DNA of 6,176 nucleotides from Fidelibacterota bacterium (lineage in GTDB: Bacteria; Fidelibacterota; Marinisomatia; Marinisomatales; UBA8229). The first letter of the stretch is position 1, and every line of letters begins with the position of its first letter. Under the pieces are notes generated by a model that saw only the letters and a program-made list of their open reading frames with translations, was not told the DNA's origin and ran no database searches. Positions 1 to 6,176 of this stretch are shown here, piece by piece. The position numbers and the translations under genes were made by a program. The DNA lies in assembly GCA_003535775.1 (NCBI GenBank), contig DPYO01000047.1:1-6176 (forward strand), written 5' to 3'.

Positions 1-376
1 TGCATCAGCAATGGCTGGAGCATGTCTTGGATTTTTATGGTTTAATTCTGCACCTGCCCAAATCTTTATGGGTGATGTAGGTTCACTATCTGCAGGCGCT
101 GCATTAGGGACATTAGCAATTTTATTAAAAAAAGAATTTCTCCTCCTAATAATCGGGGGCGTCTTTGTCTGGGAAGCAATTTCTGTAATCCTTCAAATTG
201 GCTATTTCAAATGGACAAAAATGAAATTAGGCAAAGGGAAACGGTTATTAAAAATGGCTCCAATCCATCACCATTTTGAACTTTCAGGATGGCCAGAGAC
301 CCGGGTGGTGATACGGTTCTGGATTATCGGAATTCTTCTCGCATTATTTTCACTAACCACATTTAAAATTCGTTAA
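1..376 (+). CDS. mraY: MraY, phospho-MurNAc-pentapeptide transferase (3' part only)
   Basis: MraY is the integral membrane enzyme that transfers phospho-MurNAc-pentapeptide from its UDP carrier to undecaprenyl phosphate, giving lipid I. The reading frame is open from base 2, and the first 124 codons visible are the C-terminal third. Family lengths near 360 aa imply that roughly 235 residues lie upstream of the window. The conserved 'PAQIFMGDVGSL' segment is present, with its catalytic-site Asp at codon 74-76. The MraY signature 'PIHHHFEL.GW.E' is also present, with three His codons at 266-274, followed by 'RFWI' and a final hydrophobic helix. A second strongly hydrophobic stretch lies around bases 100-210. 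The internal ATG at 11 is not a start, because homology continues upstream to the window edge. The stop TAA (374-376) shares one base with the murD start. The identification rests on family motifs and is secure. The gene is cut only by the window edge. Confidence 0.96.
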   Translation, partial: ASAMAGACLGFLWFNSAPAQIFMGDVGSLSAGAALGTLAILLKKEFLLLIIGGVFVWEAISVILQIGYFKWTKMKLGKGKRLLKMAPIHHHFELSGWPETRVVIRFWIIGILLALFSLTTFKIR

Positions 377-378
377 TG
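374..378 (+). promoter_or_regulatory. mraY/murD stop-start overlap (TAATG)
   Basis: The mraY stop TAA and the murD start ATG share the A at 376. The twenty or so bases before the ATG contain no purine-rich Shine-Dalgarno sequence. No other in-frame start lies near the N-terminal nucleotide-binding motif of murD. The arrangement suggests that murD is translated by ribosomes that have just finished mraY. The overlap is seen directly; the coupling is inferred. Confidence 0.6.
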
Positions 379-1755
379 AATATTTCAAACAGAGACGAAA
401 TCGAACTGAAAAACAAAAATGTTATCGTTATTGGTTTGGGTAAAAGTGGTTGCGGAGCAGCAAAACTTGCACATTATCTAAAAGCGAACGTTTTTGTGAG
501 TGATCAAAAGAACGGCATTGAATTGGAAAAAAATCTCAGAATGATGCAATCAATCGGTGTAGATGGAGAAATAGAAGGTCATAGTGAAAAAATCTTTGAT
601 GCAGACCTCTGGGTCATCTCTCCCGGAGTCCCCCAGAATGCCCCAATCATTGTGAAAGCAAAGGAACGAAACATTCCTATTGTGGGTGAAATCGAATTTT
701 CAAGTTGGTTCACTTCAGCCCCCATACTTGCAATAACGGGTTCAAATGGAAAAACAACCACTGCTCATGCCTTAATTGAAATGTGTAAAACAAAAGAAAT
801 TCATGGAGTTCTCGCTGGAAACGTTGGAATTCCTTTTTCTGAAAAAGTACTCGAGGATTTGAAAGCTTCTGATTCGAAACGTATTTTTATCCTGGAAATA
901 TCAAGTTTCCAAATGGAATTTATCCTCCATTTTAAACCTCTTATCTCCCTTTTTCTCAATATCACACCTGACCATTTGGACCGTTATGAAACCATGGAAG
1001 AGTACGAATCTGCAAAATTAAAAATGATACAAAATCAATCTTCTGGCGATATGATTGTTTTTAATGCAGATGATCCATGTTTTAAAAATCGATTTGATGA
1101 ATACCCTTCTACTATAATTCCATTCAGCTTATACAAAAAGAAGAATGTTATTTTTAGTGTCAATCAATCAAAAATCTACACGCAGGAAAACGACAAACTT
1201 ATCTATCTAAATGAAATTGCCCTTCCCGGTAAGCATAATCTGTCTAACCTGCTGGCCGCCGCCACTGTAGCTCATTTTATGCACATCCCAAACAAACATA
1301 TTGAAAAAATAATGGCAACATTTACAGGGGTTCCCCACCGCCTGGAACCAGTAGTTACTCTACAGGGAGTGGATTATGTGAATGATTCCAAAGCTACAAA
1401 TATCGATTCAGTTAAGGTTGCTCTAGATAGTTTTAACAAATCCATAATCTTAATATTAGGAGGACAATACAAAGGGGGCAATTTCAAAAAACTCCTTCCA
1501 CATGCTAACAACATCAAGGCCGTCCTCGCTTACGGTCAGGCTCACCAAACCATCGAAACTGCACTAGGGGATGCGGTGAGATTGTACTGCTTTGATAATC
1601 TCAAAGATGCAGTTTCGAAGAGTCAGTCGCTTGCAAGCCCGGGGGATATTGTACTGCTTTCCCCGGGCTGTGCAAGTTTTGATCAATTCGACAACTTCGA
1701 ACATCGCGGCGATCTGTTTAAACAATGGGTTTCCCAATTGGAAGAACAGAAATGA
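376..1755 (+). CDS. murD: MurD, UDP-MurNAc-L-alanine:D-glutamate ligase
   Basis: MurD is a cytoplasmic ATP-dependent ligase that adds D-Glu to UDP-MurNAc-L-Ala. The 459 aa length is normal (E. coli about 438), with about 12 extra residues before the first strand. The N-terminal UDP-binding domain opens with 'GLGKSG' (20-25). The central ATPase domain has the P-loop 'GSNGKTTT' (122-129) and 'GNVGIP' (148-153). It also has 'EISSFQ' (175-180), 'TPDHLDRY' (198-205, His201) and 'SAKLK', whose Lys214 matches the carbamylated lysine of E. coli MurD. The linker 'PHRLEP' (320-325) leads to the C-terminal domain. There, 'NDSKATN' (336-342) and 'SPGCASFDQFDNFEHRG' (429-445) carry the D-Glu-binding Ser434 and Phe441. 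All key residues expected from the family are present. The ATG at 376 is the only plausible start. The 3' end overlaps ftsW by 4 nt and contains a strong stem-loop at 1630-1676. Confidence 0.97.
   Translation: MNISNRDEIELKNKNVIVIGLGKSGCGAAKLAHYLKANVFVSDQKNGIELEKNLRMMQSIGVDGEIEGHSEKIFDADLWVISPGVPQNAPIIVKAKERNIPIVGEIEFSSWFTSAPILAITGSNGKTTTAHALIEMCKTKEIHGVLAGNVGIPFSEKVLEDLKASDSKRIFILEISSFQMEFILHFKPLISLFLNITPDHLDRYETMEEYESAKLKMIQNQSSGDMIVFNADDPCFKNRFDEYPSTIIPFSLYKKKNVIFSVNQSKIYTQENDKLIYLNEIALPGKHNLSNLLAAATVAHFMHIPNKHIEKIMATFTGVPHRLEPVVTLQGVDYVNDSKATNIDSVKVALDSFNKSIILILGGQYKGGNFKKLLPHANNIKAVLAYGQAHQTIETALGDAVRLYCFDNLKDAVSKSQSLASPGDIVLLSPGCASFDQFDNFEHRGDLFKQWVSQLEEQK
1630..1676 (+). other. Long GC-rich stem-loop inside murD, terminator-like
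   Basis: The left arm CTTGCA (1630-1635) plus AGCCCGGGG (1636-1644) pairs with CCCCGGGCT (1661-1669) plus TGCAAG (1671-1676). This gives 15 Watson-Crick pairs interrupted only by a bulged G at 1670. A G-T and an A-T pair can extend it inward (1645/1660 and 1646/1659), leaving a 12-base loop. TTTT follows at 1677-1680. The two central arms encode two 'SPG' tripeptides of MurD, and CCCGGG is self-complementary, so coding constraint explains part of the symmetry. It does not oblige the flanking CTTGCA/TGCAAG match. It could act as a weak intragenic terminator, an mRNA stability or processing element, or nothing. The T run is short for a classical terminator. Confidence 0.55.
1740..1745 (+). promoter_or_regulatory. 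Ribosome binding site for ftsW (GGAAGA)
   Basis: GGAAGA lies 6 nt before the ATG at 1752, inside the last codons of murD. It favours that ATG over the in-frame ATG at 1725, which would overlap murD by 31 nt and add nine residues (MGFPIGRTE) that do not look like an FtsW N-terminus. The ATG at 1752 also forms the common ATGA stop-start overlap with murD. Confidence 0.65.
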
Positions 1756-2906
1756 ATCACCTGAATGTGATCTCGAAGAATTATGACCGGGTTCTTATTT
1801 TTGCTGTAATACTCTTGTGTATTATTGGTACCGTCATGCTGTATAGTGCCAGCTCTATACGGTCCCTCATGGAATCTGAGAATCAAACAGCAACACTTTA
1901 TCTAGTTGCACATTTAAAACGATTGCTGGTAGGAATAATCATCATGTTTTTAATGATGTCATTCGACTACAGACACTTAAAAAAATATTATCTTCATCTT
2001 ATATTTGGTGCCATTGGTTTACTCGTCATCACAAAAACTATTTTTCTTATCAAAGGAATATCCACCCCTGCCAGATGGCTTTACCTGGGTCCGCTTTCAA
2101 TCCAAACCTCAGACATTGCCCGGTTATCTCTGATTGTCTTCCTAGCTGTCTACATCGATAAAAAACGGCGGGAATTGGAGGATTTTTATACTGGTTTTCT
2201 CCCATCCGTTTTCGCGATTATTATCATAATGTCTCTCATTATAATTCAACCGGATTTCAGCAGTGCTATTATGCTAGGGCTGATCGGTGGTATTATGCTG
2301 TTTATCGGTAGAGCCAAGCTCTCCCAGCTTCTGGCTACTTCTGTCACAGGACTGGCTATAGCTGTACCTGTCCTCCTGATGGCACCATACCGTTTGGATA
2401 GGGTTCGTTCCTGGTGGAACAAAAACGAGGAATTATCTACCATCGGATATCAGGCTTATCAATCTCTAATCAGTCTTGGAAATGGTGGTTTTATTGGTCT
2501 CGGTCTTGGGAACAGTCTTGAAAAAAATATGTTTCTACCCGAACCCCATACTGACTTTATTTTTTCCATTATTGGAGAAGAGATGGGATTTGTTGGTACG
2601 TTATTTATTCTCACTCTATTTCTAATGGTTTTCCAACGAGGTATCCGAATTGCTAAAGAATGTACAGACCCATTCGGGGTCATGCTTGCTGTTGGCATTT
2701 CATTCAGTTTTATCCTGTATGCTTTCGTGAATGCAGCGGTTGTAACCAATGTTTTTCCAGTAACGGGACTTCCCATGCCCCTGATTAGCTACGGTGGTTC
2801 AGGAATGGTGATCAACCTTGCAAGTATGGGAATTTTGTTGAATATCAGCCAGGCGAAACGATCCATTTCACACAGTAATGATTGGAAACCGAAGTTATAT
2901 GGATGA
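1752..2906 (+). CDS. ftsW: FtsW, septal SEDS-family peptidoglycan glycosyltransferase
   Basis: FtsW is a polytopic membrane protein of the SEDS family. It polymerises lipid II at the septum together with a class B penicillin-binding protein. From the ATG at 1752 it has 384 aa, a usual length. Hydrophobic segments start at about residues 13-33, 55-71 and 80-100 and continue through the protein, consistent with about ten membrane helices. Recognisable family blocks are 'ARW' (107-109), 'QPDF', 'PYRLDRV' (212-218), 'GNGGFIGLGLGNS' and 'LPEPHTDFIF'. In the last block, Asp268 matches the putative catalytic Asp of SEDS enzymes. 'TGLPMPLISYGGS' (338-350) lies near the C-terminus. The usual 'QPSE' block reads 'QTSD' (118-121), a variant. 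RodA is the main alternative. Placement between murD and murG and the HTDFIF/IGEE context favour FtsW. The hydrophilic tail (about 366-384) is short. Confidence 0.94.
   Translation: MNHLNVISKNYDRVLIFAVILLCIIGTVMLYSASSIRSLMESENQTATLYLVAHLKRLLVGIIIMFLMMSFDYRHLKKYYLHLIFGAIGLLVITKTIFLIKGISTPARWLYLGPLSIQTSDIARLSLIVFLAVYIDKKRRELEDFYTGFLPSVFAIIIIMSLIIIQPDFSSAIMLGLIGGIMLFIGRAKLSQLLATSVTGLAIAVPVLLMAPYRLDRVRSWWNKNEELSTIGYQAYQSLISLGNGGFIGLGLGNSLEKNMFLPEPHTDFIFSIIGEEMGFVGTLFILTLFLMVFQRGIRIAKECTDPFGVMLAVGISFSFILYAFVNAAVVTNVFPVTGLPMPLISYGGSGMVINLASMGILLNISQAKRSISHSNDWKPKLYG
2884..2894 (+). promoter_or_regulatory. Probable ribosome binding region for murG (GGAAACCGAAG)
   Basis: A purine-rich stretch with GGAA at 2884 (11 nt before the start) and GAAG at 2891 (4 nt before) precedes the ATG at 2899. 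Nothing comparable precedes the other in-frame ATG at 2878. This supports the 2899 start, which places the conserved glycine-rich loop a few residues from the N-terminus, as is usual for MurG. Confidence 0.45.
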
Positions 2907-3993
2907 CCCTCGAATACTCATTGCCGGAGGCGGCACTGGTGGACATCTTTACCCTGCTATTGCCATTGGCGAGGCTCTCCAGTTGCGGAATCCAAGGATT
3001 AATATCCACTACGTGGGCTCCACGTTTGGAATTGAGGCAGATGTACTTCCCGTAAAATCTCTTCCTCATACACTAATCCATATCCGGGGATTTCAGAGAA
3101 GTATTTCTCTTGATGCGGTTGGAAAAAATTTGATTCTTCCCTTTAGGTACCTTCGAGCATCCAGGAGAACAAAAATATTATTCCAGGAATTTAATCCCCA
3201 TGCTGTTGTCGGCACCGGCGGATATGCCAGCGCTATACCCATAAAAACAGCAATCAACCAACAAATACCTGTTCTCCTCCAAGAACAAAACTCATATCCT
3301 GGGATCACGACCCGGCTATATGCCGACAAAGCCCAGGCAGTATGTATTGCTTTTGATGAAGCAAAAAACTATCTGAAAGGTCACTGCATTCTCACAGGGA
3401 ATCCCACGCGGAAAAGTATCTTGAATGGACACCGTACAGATGCTGCAAAAACTTTCAACTTTAGCCCGGAAAAAGATACGGTGTTTCTTTTCGGTGGAAG
3501 CCAGGGTTCTGCTGCTTTGAACAAGATTATGAATACGGCAATTAATTCTCTCCAACAAGAAGATGTTCAAGTCATATGGCAAACGGGATACAACCAGTTC
3601 TCCAAATTTCAGCATCATGATTCTGATGCTGTCCGAGTGGTTCCATTTATCAATCTTATGTCTGATGCCTACGCTTTGTCAGACCTTATTATCTCTCGAG
3701 CGGGCGCATTGACCTTGTCCGAAATTACCGTATGCGGGAAACCCAGCATTTTGATACCCTTTCCTGGCGCAGCTGGTGATCATCAAATGAAAAACGCCGA
3801 AGTACTGGCAAAAGCAACCGCTGCACATTTAATAGATGAAAAAGATCTCTCATCTTCCCTTTTAGTTGAAACTGTCTTAAAACTCCTCCACAATAAAGAA
3901 AAACTTAAACAGATGGCACATCAAACAAAAAATCTTGCAAAACCAGATGCAACTGAAACCATTGTTGACCAAATCTTCCAGATGATTGATTAA
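2899..3993 (+). CDS. murG: MurG, lipid II-forming GlcNAc transferase
   Basis: MurG is a GT28-family glycosyltransferase on the inner face of the cytoplasmic membrane. It moves GlcNAc from UDP-GlcNAc to lipid I to make lipid II. From the ATG at 2899 it has 364 aa (E. coli 355). The N-terminal Rossmann domain has 'GGGTGGHLYPA' (10-20, His16). It also has 'VVGTGGY' and 'QEQNSYPG' (128-135, Asn131), where E. coli has HEQN. After 'GNPTRK' the C-terminal domain holds 'GGSQGS' (199-204), a uridine and phosphate-binding loop. 'SRAGALTLSE' follows, with Glu275 at the UDP-ribose position. 'DHQMKNA' (294-300) supplies the Gln/Asn that contact the sugar. An upstream in-frame ATG at 2878 would add seven residues and lengthen the ftsW overlap to 29 nt; it is less likely. 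The gene overlaps ftsW by 8 nt. All expected motifs are intact. Confidence 0.96.
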   Translation: MDDPRILIAGGGTGGHLYPAIAIGEALQLRNPRINIHYVGSTFGIEADVLPVKSLPHTLIHIRGFQRSISLDAVGKNLILPFRYLRASRRTKILFQEFNPHAVVGTGGYASAIPIKTAINQQIPVLLQEQNSYPGITTRLYADKAQAVCIAFDEAKNYLKGHCILTGNPTRKSILNGHRTDAAKTFNFSPEKDTVFLFGGSQGSAALNKIMNTAINSLQQEDVQVIWQTGYNQFSKFQHHDSDAVRVVPFINLMSDAYALSDLIISRAGALTLSEITVCGKPSILIPFPGAAGDHQMKNAEVLAKATAAHLIDEKDLSSSLLVETVLKLLHNKEKLKQMAHQTKNLAKPDATETIVDQIFQMID

Positions 3994-3998
3994 AATTA

Positions 3999-5384
3999 AT
4001 GTTTAGGAAAGTGAAAAAAGTACATTTTGTCGGGATTGGTGGTATTGGAATGAGCGGTATCGCTGAACTTTTATTGAATCTTGGATTCGAAGTTTCAGGC
4101 TCCGATTTAAAATCGTCAAAGATTATTCAGAATCTCAAGGAAAAAGGAGCAACCATCAGGGAAGGACATGATTCAACCAACCTGGATGATAGTGATGTGT
4201 TGGTTTATTCCAGTGCTGTAGAAGAAGACAATCCAGAGATCATTGAAGCGAATAAAAGGAATATTCCTGTAATTCGCCGTGCTGAAATGCTTGGTGAACT
4301 GATTGCAGTAAAGCAAACCAGTATAGCTGTGAGTGGAACCCACGGAAAAACATCTACATCCTCAATGATCGGTGCAGTTCTATCTGAAGCAAAAATGGAA
4401 CCAACTTTGGTTGTGGGAGGCCTTGTAAAAAATCTGAATACCAATTCTTTATTGGGCTCAGGTAAAGTCATTGTTGTGGAAGCTGATGAGTTTGATCGCA
4501 GTTTCCTACTCCTTCGACCCACCATTGCTGTCATAACAAACATTGAATTAGAACATACAGACTGTTACGAAAATCTGAAAGATCTACAAAATGCTTTTAC
4601 TCAATTCAGCAACGCCGTTCCTTTTTACGGTGTTGTAATCGCTTGTCTGGATTCGCTTGGAGCCCGCGATATTTTATCAGAGATCAATCGACCGGTTATT
4701 ACATACGGATTATCTCCCCAGGCTGATTTTCGTGCAGAATCAATGAATTTTAATGAGATAAGAACTCAATTTTCAGTCAAGCACCATCAGGAATCCTTAG
4801 GAGAAATAACTCTAAATGTTCCCGGTGAACACAATATTTTGAATTCTCTGGCTACTATAGCCCTCGGAATGGAAATGGGCATCCCCTTTGAAACTATATC
4901 CGAAGGACTCCATTCCTACGGAGGTGTGCGACGGAGGTTTGAAATTAAGGGAATTGTTGATGATATTATGGTTGTTGATGATTATGCCCATCATCCTACA
5001 GAAGTTCGCGCTACTCTTCAGGCAGCCAAAAATGGCTGGAACCGGCGGATAGTTGCAGTATTTCAACCACATCTTTTCACCCGTACCCGGGATTTCCATT
5101 CAGATTTTGCCCGTGCATTCAAGGACTGCGATATACTGGTCGTAACAGATATCTTTCCTGCCAGAGAAGAACCGATACAAGACGTAACGGGTGAGTTAGT
5201 GGCCAACTCTGCAAAAGAATTCGGACACCCAAATATTTATTATGAACCGGAATTAGATAACCTTTCGGATAGATTGGATAAAATTGTCCAACCAGGGGAT
5301 CTAATTATTACCATTGGTGCCGGGAATATCTGGCGCTATTGCGATTCCTATTTTAATCACCTGTCTGTGAGGGCAGAAGCCTAA
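3999..5384 (+). CDS. murC: MurC, UDP-N-acetylmuramate:L-alanine ligase
   Basis: MurC is the first Mur ligase. It joins L-Ala to UDP-MurNAc in the cytoplasm using ATP. The 461 aa length is normal. The N-terminal UDP-binding domain starts with 'HFVGIGGIGMSG' (9-20). The ATPase domain has the P-loop 'GTHGKTST' (113-120), 'EADEFDRS' (161-168) and 'NIELEHTDCY' with His186. 'PGEHNILN' and 'GVRRRFE' (309-315) follow. The C-terminal domain has the MurC-type 'DDYAHHPTE' (327-335), 'FQPHLFTRT' and 'GAGNIW' (440-445). The 'AHHPTE' and 'QPH' blocks separate it from MurD, MurE and MurF; Mpl is a possible confusion, but the context and length fit MurC. It starts 5 nt after the murG stop. No good Shine-Dalgarno lies upstream of the ATG. 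An in-frame GTG at 4011 has AGGA only 2 nt away, which is too close. Confidence 0.96.
   Translation: MFRKVKKVHFVGIGGIGMSGIAELLLNLGFEVSGSDLKSSKIIQNLKEKGATIREGHDSTNLDDSDVLVYSSAVEEDNPEIIEANKRNIPVIRRAEMLGELIAVKQTSIAVSGTHGKTSTSSMIGAVLSEAKMEPTLVVGGLVKNLNTNSLLGSGKVIVVEADEFDRSFLLLRPTIAVITNIELEHTDCYENLKDLQNAFTQFSNAVPFYGVVIACLDSLGARDILSEINRPVITYGLSPQADFRAESMNFNEIRTQFSVKHHQESLGEITLNVPGEHNILNSLATIALGMEMGIPFETISEGLHSYGGVRRRFEIKGIVDDIMVVDDYAHHPTEVRATLQAAKNGWNRRIVAVFQPHLFTRTRDFHSDFARAFKDCDILVVTDIFPAREEPIQDVTGELVANSAKEFGHPNIYYEPELDNLSDRLDKIVQPGDLIITIGAGNIWRYCDSYFNHLSVRAEA
5369..5379 (+). promoter_or_regulatory. Possible ribosome binding region for murB
   Basis: Within the murC 3' end, GAGGG (5369-5373, 12 nt before the ATG at 5386) and GAAG (5376-5379, 6 nt before) are the only purine-rich candidates. 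The site is weak. A second in-frame ATG at 5413 has GGAGAAG and GGAAAAG upstream, but starting there would remove the N-terminal helix usual in this MurB type. Confidence 0.3.
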
Positions 5385-5385
5385 G

Positions 5386-6176
5386 ATGGAGTTTGGAGAA
5401 GAACTGGAAAAGATGGTAAGCGGCACTTGTCTTTTGAATGAACCAATGTCCCGACATACCTCCTATGGAATTGGTGGACCAGCTGGGGCTTATATAACTC
5501 CACGTGACCGGGGCGATTTGCGAAGAATTCTACATTTTGCGGATGAACAAAATATTCCTGTTTTTTTTATTGGATCAGGATCCAATCTTTTAGTGGCAGA
5601 CGAAGGTATAAATGGTATTGTCATCACCTTGATTAAATCATTCAATAAATTGGAGATTAAAGGGTGTCATATTTATGCTGAAACAGGAGTTATGCTGGGT
5701 CATATGGTAAAGCATTCTATCAAACAGAAACTCACGGGACTCGAAACTATGATTGGAGTTCCTGGAACACTGGGAGGAGCATTGATAATGAATGCAGGTG
5801 CCTTTGGAAGTGAAATCTCAAATTGTCTAAAAAATGTTGATGTGATGACTTTAATGGGAAAAATAAAACAATACAGTATCAAAGATATTGACTTTAATTA
5901 TCGCCATTCTTCTTTTAAAAAAGATGAAATAATTATGAGCGCAAACTTTATTTTAAAAAAAGTAACCAAGCAAGAAATAATGATCAAACGAGCCAAAGCC
6001 AGCGCTGGGCGAAAGGAAACTCAGCCGTTGCGATTCCGTTCTGCGGGAAGTCTTTTTAAGAACCCTAAAAAAGATGTAGCAGCAGGATATCTAATTGATA
6101 AAGCAGGATTAAAAGGAACACATCGGGGCGATGCTGAAATCTCCGAAAAGCATGCCAATTTTTTTGTAAACCATGG
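5386..6176 (+). CDS. murB: MurB, UDP-N-acetylenolpyruvoylglucosamine reductase (5' part)
   Basis: MurB is a cytoplasmic FAD enzyme that uses NADPH to reduce UDP-GlcNAc-enolpyruvate to UDP-MurNAc. The frame is open from the ATG at 5386 to the window edge, giving 263 complete codons. About 35-45 residues are probably missing if the full length is near 300 aa. 'HTSYGIGGPA' (24-33) opens the FAD domain. 'GSGSNLL' (63-69) and 'GVPGTLGGALIMNAGAFGSE' (124-143) are the FAD-binding blocks. 'NYRHSSF' (171-177) supplies the active-site Arg173. 'SAGSLFKNP' (219-227) contains Ser222, the likely proton-donor serine. 'AGLKG' and 'SEKHANFFVN' follow. The catalytic Glu expected near the C-terminus lies outside the window. 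No long Tyr-loop insertion is visible between Arg173 and Ser222, which suggests the shorter type II form. The gene follows the murC stop after one base. Confidence 0.95.
   Translation, partial: MEFGEELEKMVSGTCLLNEPMSRHTSYGIGGPAGAYITPRDRGDLRRILHFADEQNIPVFFIGSGSNLLVADEGINGIVITLIKSFNKLEIKGCHIYAETGVMLGHMVKHSIKQKLTGLETMIGVPGTLGGALIMNAGAFGSEISNCLKNVDVMTLMGKIKQYSIKDIDFNYRHSSFKKDEIIMSANFILKKVTKQEIMIKRAKASAGRKETQPLRFRSAGSLFKNPKKDVAAGYLIDKAGLKGTHRGDAEISEKHANFFVNH

Noticed and set aside
1581..1660. 13-base direct repeat ATTGTACTGCTTT at 1581-1593 and 1648-1660
   Set aside because: The copies are read in different frames of murD, have no shared flanks and do not correspond to a protein repeat. Chance is likely.
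1725..1751. Upstream ATG at 1725 as the ftsW start
   Set aside because: It would extend the overlap with murD and add a non-FtsW-like peptide. The ATG at 1752 has a better ribosome binding site and an ATGA overlap.
2459..2776. Open frame of 105 codons on the minus strand opposite ftsW, and similar minus-strand frames opposite murG and murC
   Set aside because: They lie wholly within well-conserved + strand genes, and their translations show no recognisable domain. They are antisense shadows.
3965..3996. TTGACC and TAAAAT before murC as a possible internal promoter
   Set aside because: The spacing is about 20 nt, too long for a standard -35/-10 pair, and the elements lie within the murG end in AT-rich DNA.
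5023..5038. Small hairpin CAGCCA-AAAA-TGGCTG in murC
   Set aside because: It has only six pairs, no T run follows, and it sits inside conserved coding sequence. Stems of this size are expected by chance.
5561..5568. Run of eight T in murB, with A7/T7 runs elsewhere (127-133, 2521-2527, 6159-6165), as possible slippage sites
   Set aside because: All frames continue intact through these runs with conserved protein on both sides, so there is no sign of frameshift or programmed slippage.
5569..5586. Near-perfect palindrome (ATTGGATC, AG, GATCCAAT) inside murB
   Set aside because: It encodes the repetitive I-G-S-G-S-N of the FAD-binding loop with similar codons, and a 2-base loop is too small for a full hairpin. 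Coding explains it.

Overview
The window is a gap-free stretch of a bacterial division and cell wall (dcw) cluster, with every gene on the + strand. The order is mraY (3' end only), murD, ftsW, murG, murC, murB (5' part only). I see no RNA gene, mobile element, CRISPR array, strand switch or intergenic space longer than 5 nt. There is no visible promoter or conventional terminator, so the genes are most likely internal members of one long operon whose ends lie outside the window.

Layout: the last 124 codons of mraY end at 376, and murD starts on the final base of that stop codon. ftsW starts inside the murD stop (ATGA overlap). murG most likely starts 8 nt inside ftsW. murC follows murG after 5 nt, and murB follows murC after 1 nt and runs off the right edge. 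The spacing suggests translational coupling along the whole set.

How the genes work together: MurB (with MurA, not seen) makes UDP-MurNAc. MurC adds L-Ala and MurD adds D-Glu. After the later ligases, MraY loads the muropeptide onto undecaprenyl phosphate (lipid I). MurG adds GlcNAc to give lipid II. FtsW polymerises lipid II at the division septum. The window therefore holds cytoplasmic precursor synthesis, the two membrane-linked lipid steps and a septal polymerase.

Organism: a peptidoglycan-making bacterium of moderate to low GC (about 40% by eye). Some protein details recall the Bacteroidetes/FCB assemblage and relatives such as Marinimicrobia: the MurG 'QEQNSYPG' and 'GFQR' segments, the MurD 'SPGCASFDQF' motif, and poor Shine-Dalgarno sites at several starts. 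The murC-murB adjacency is not typical of classical Bacteroidetes. The assignment is an inference of low confidence.

I found no evidence of a new biological system. The most unusual non-coding signal is a long GC-rich stem-loop followed by four T residues, embedded near the 3' end of murD and about 75 nt before ftsW. The protein-level oddities are modest motif variants in FtsW and MurC.
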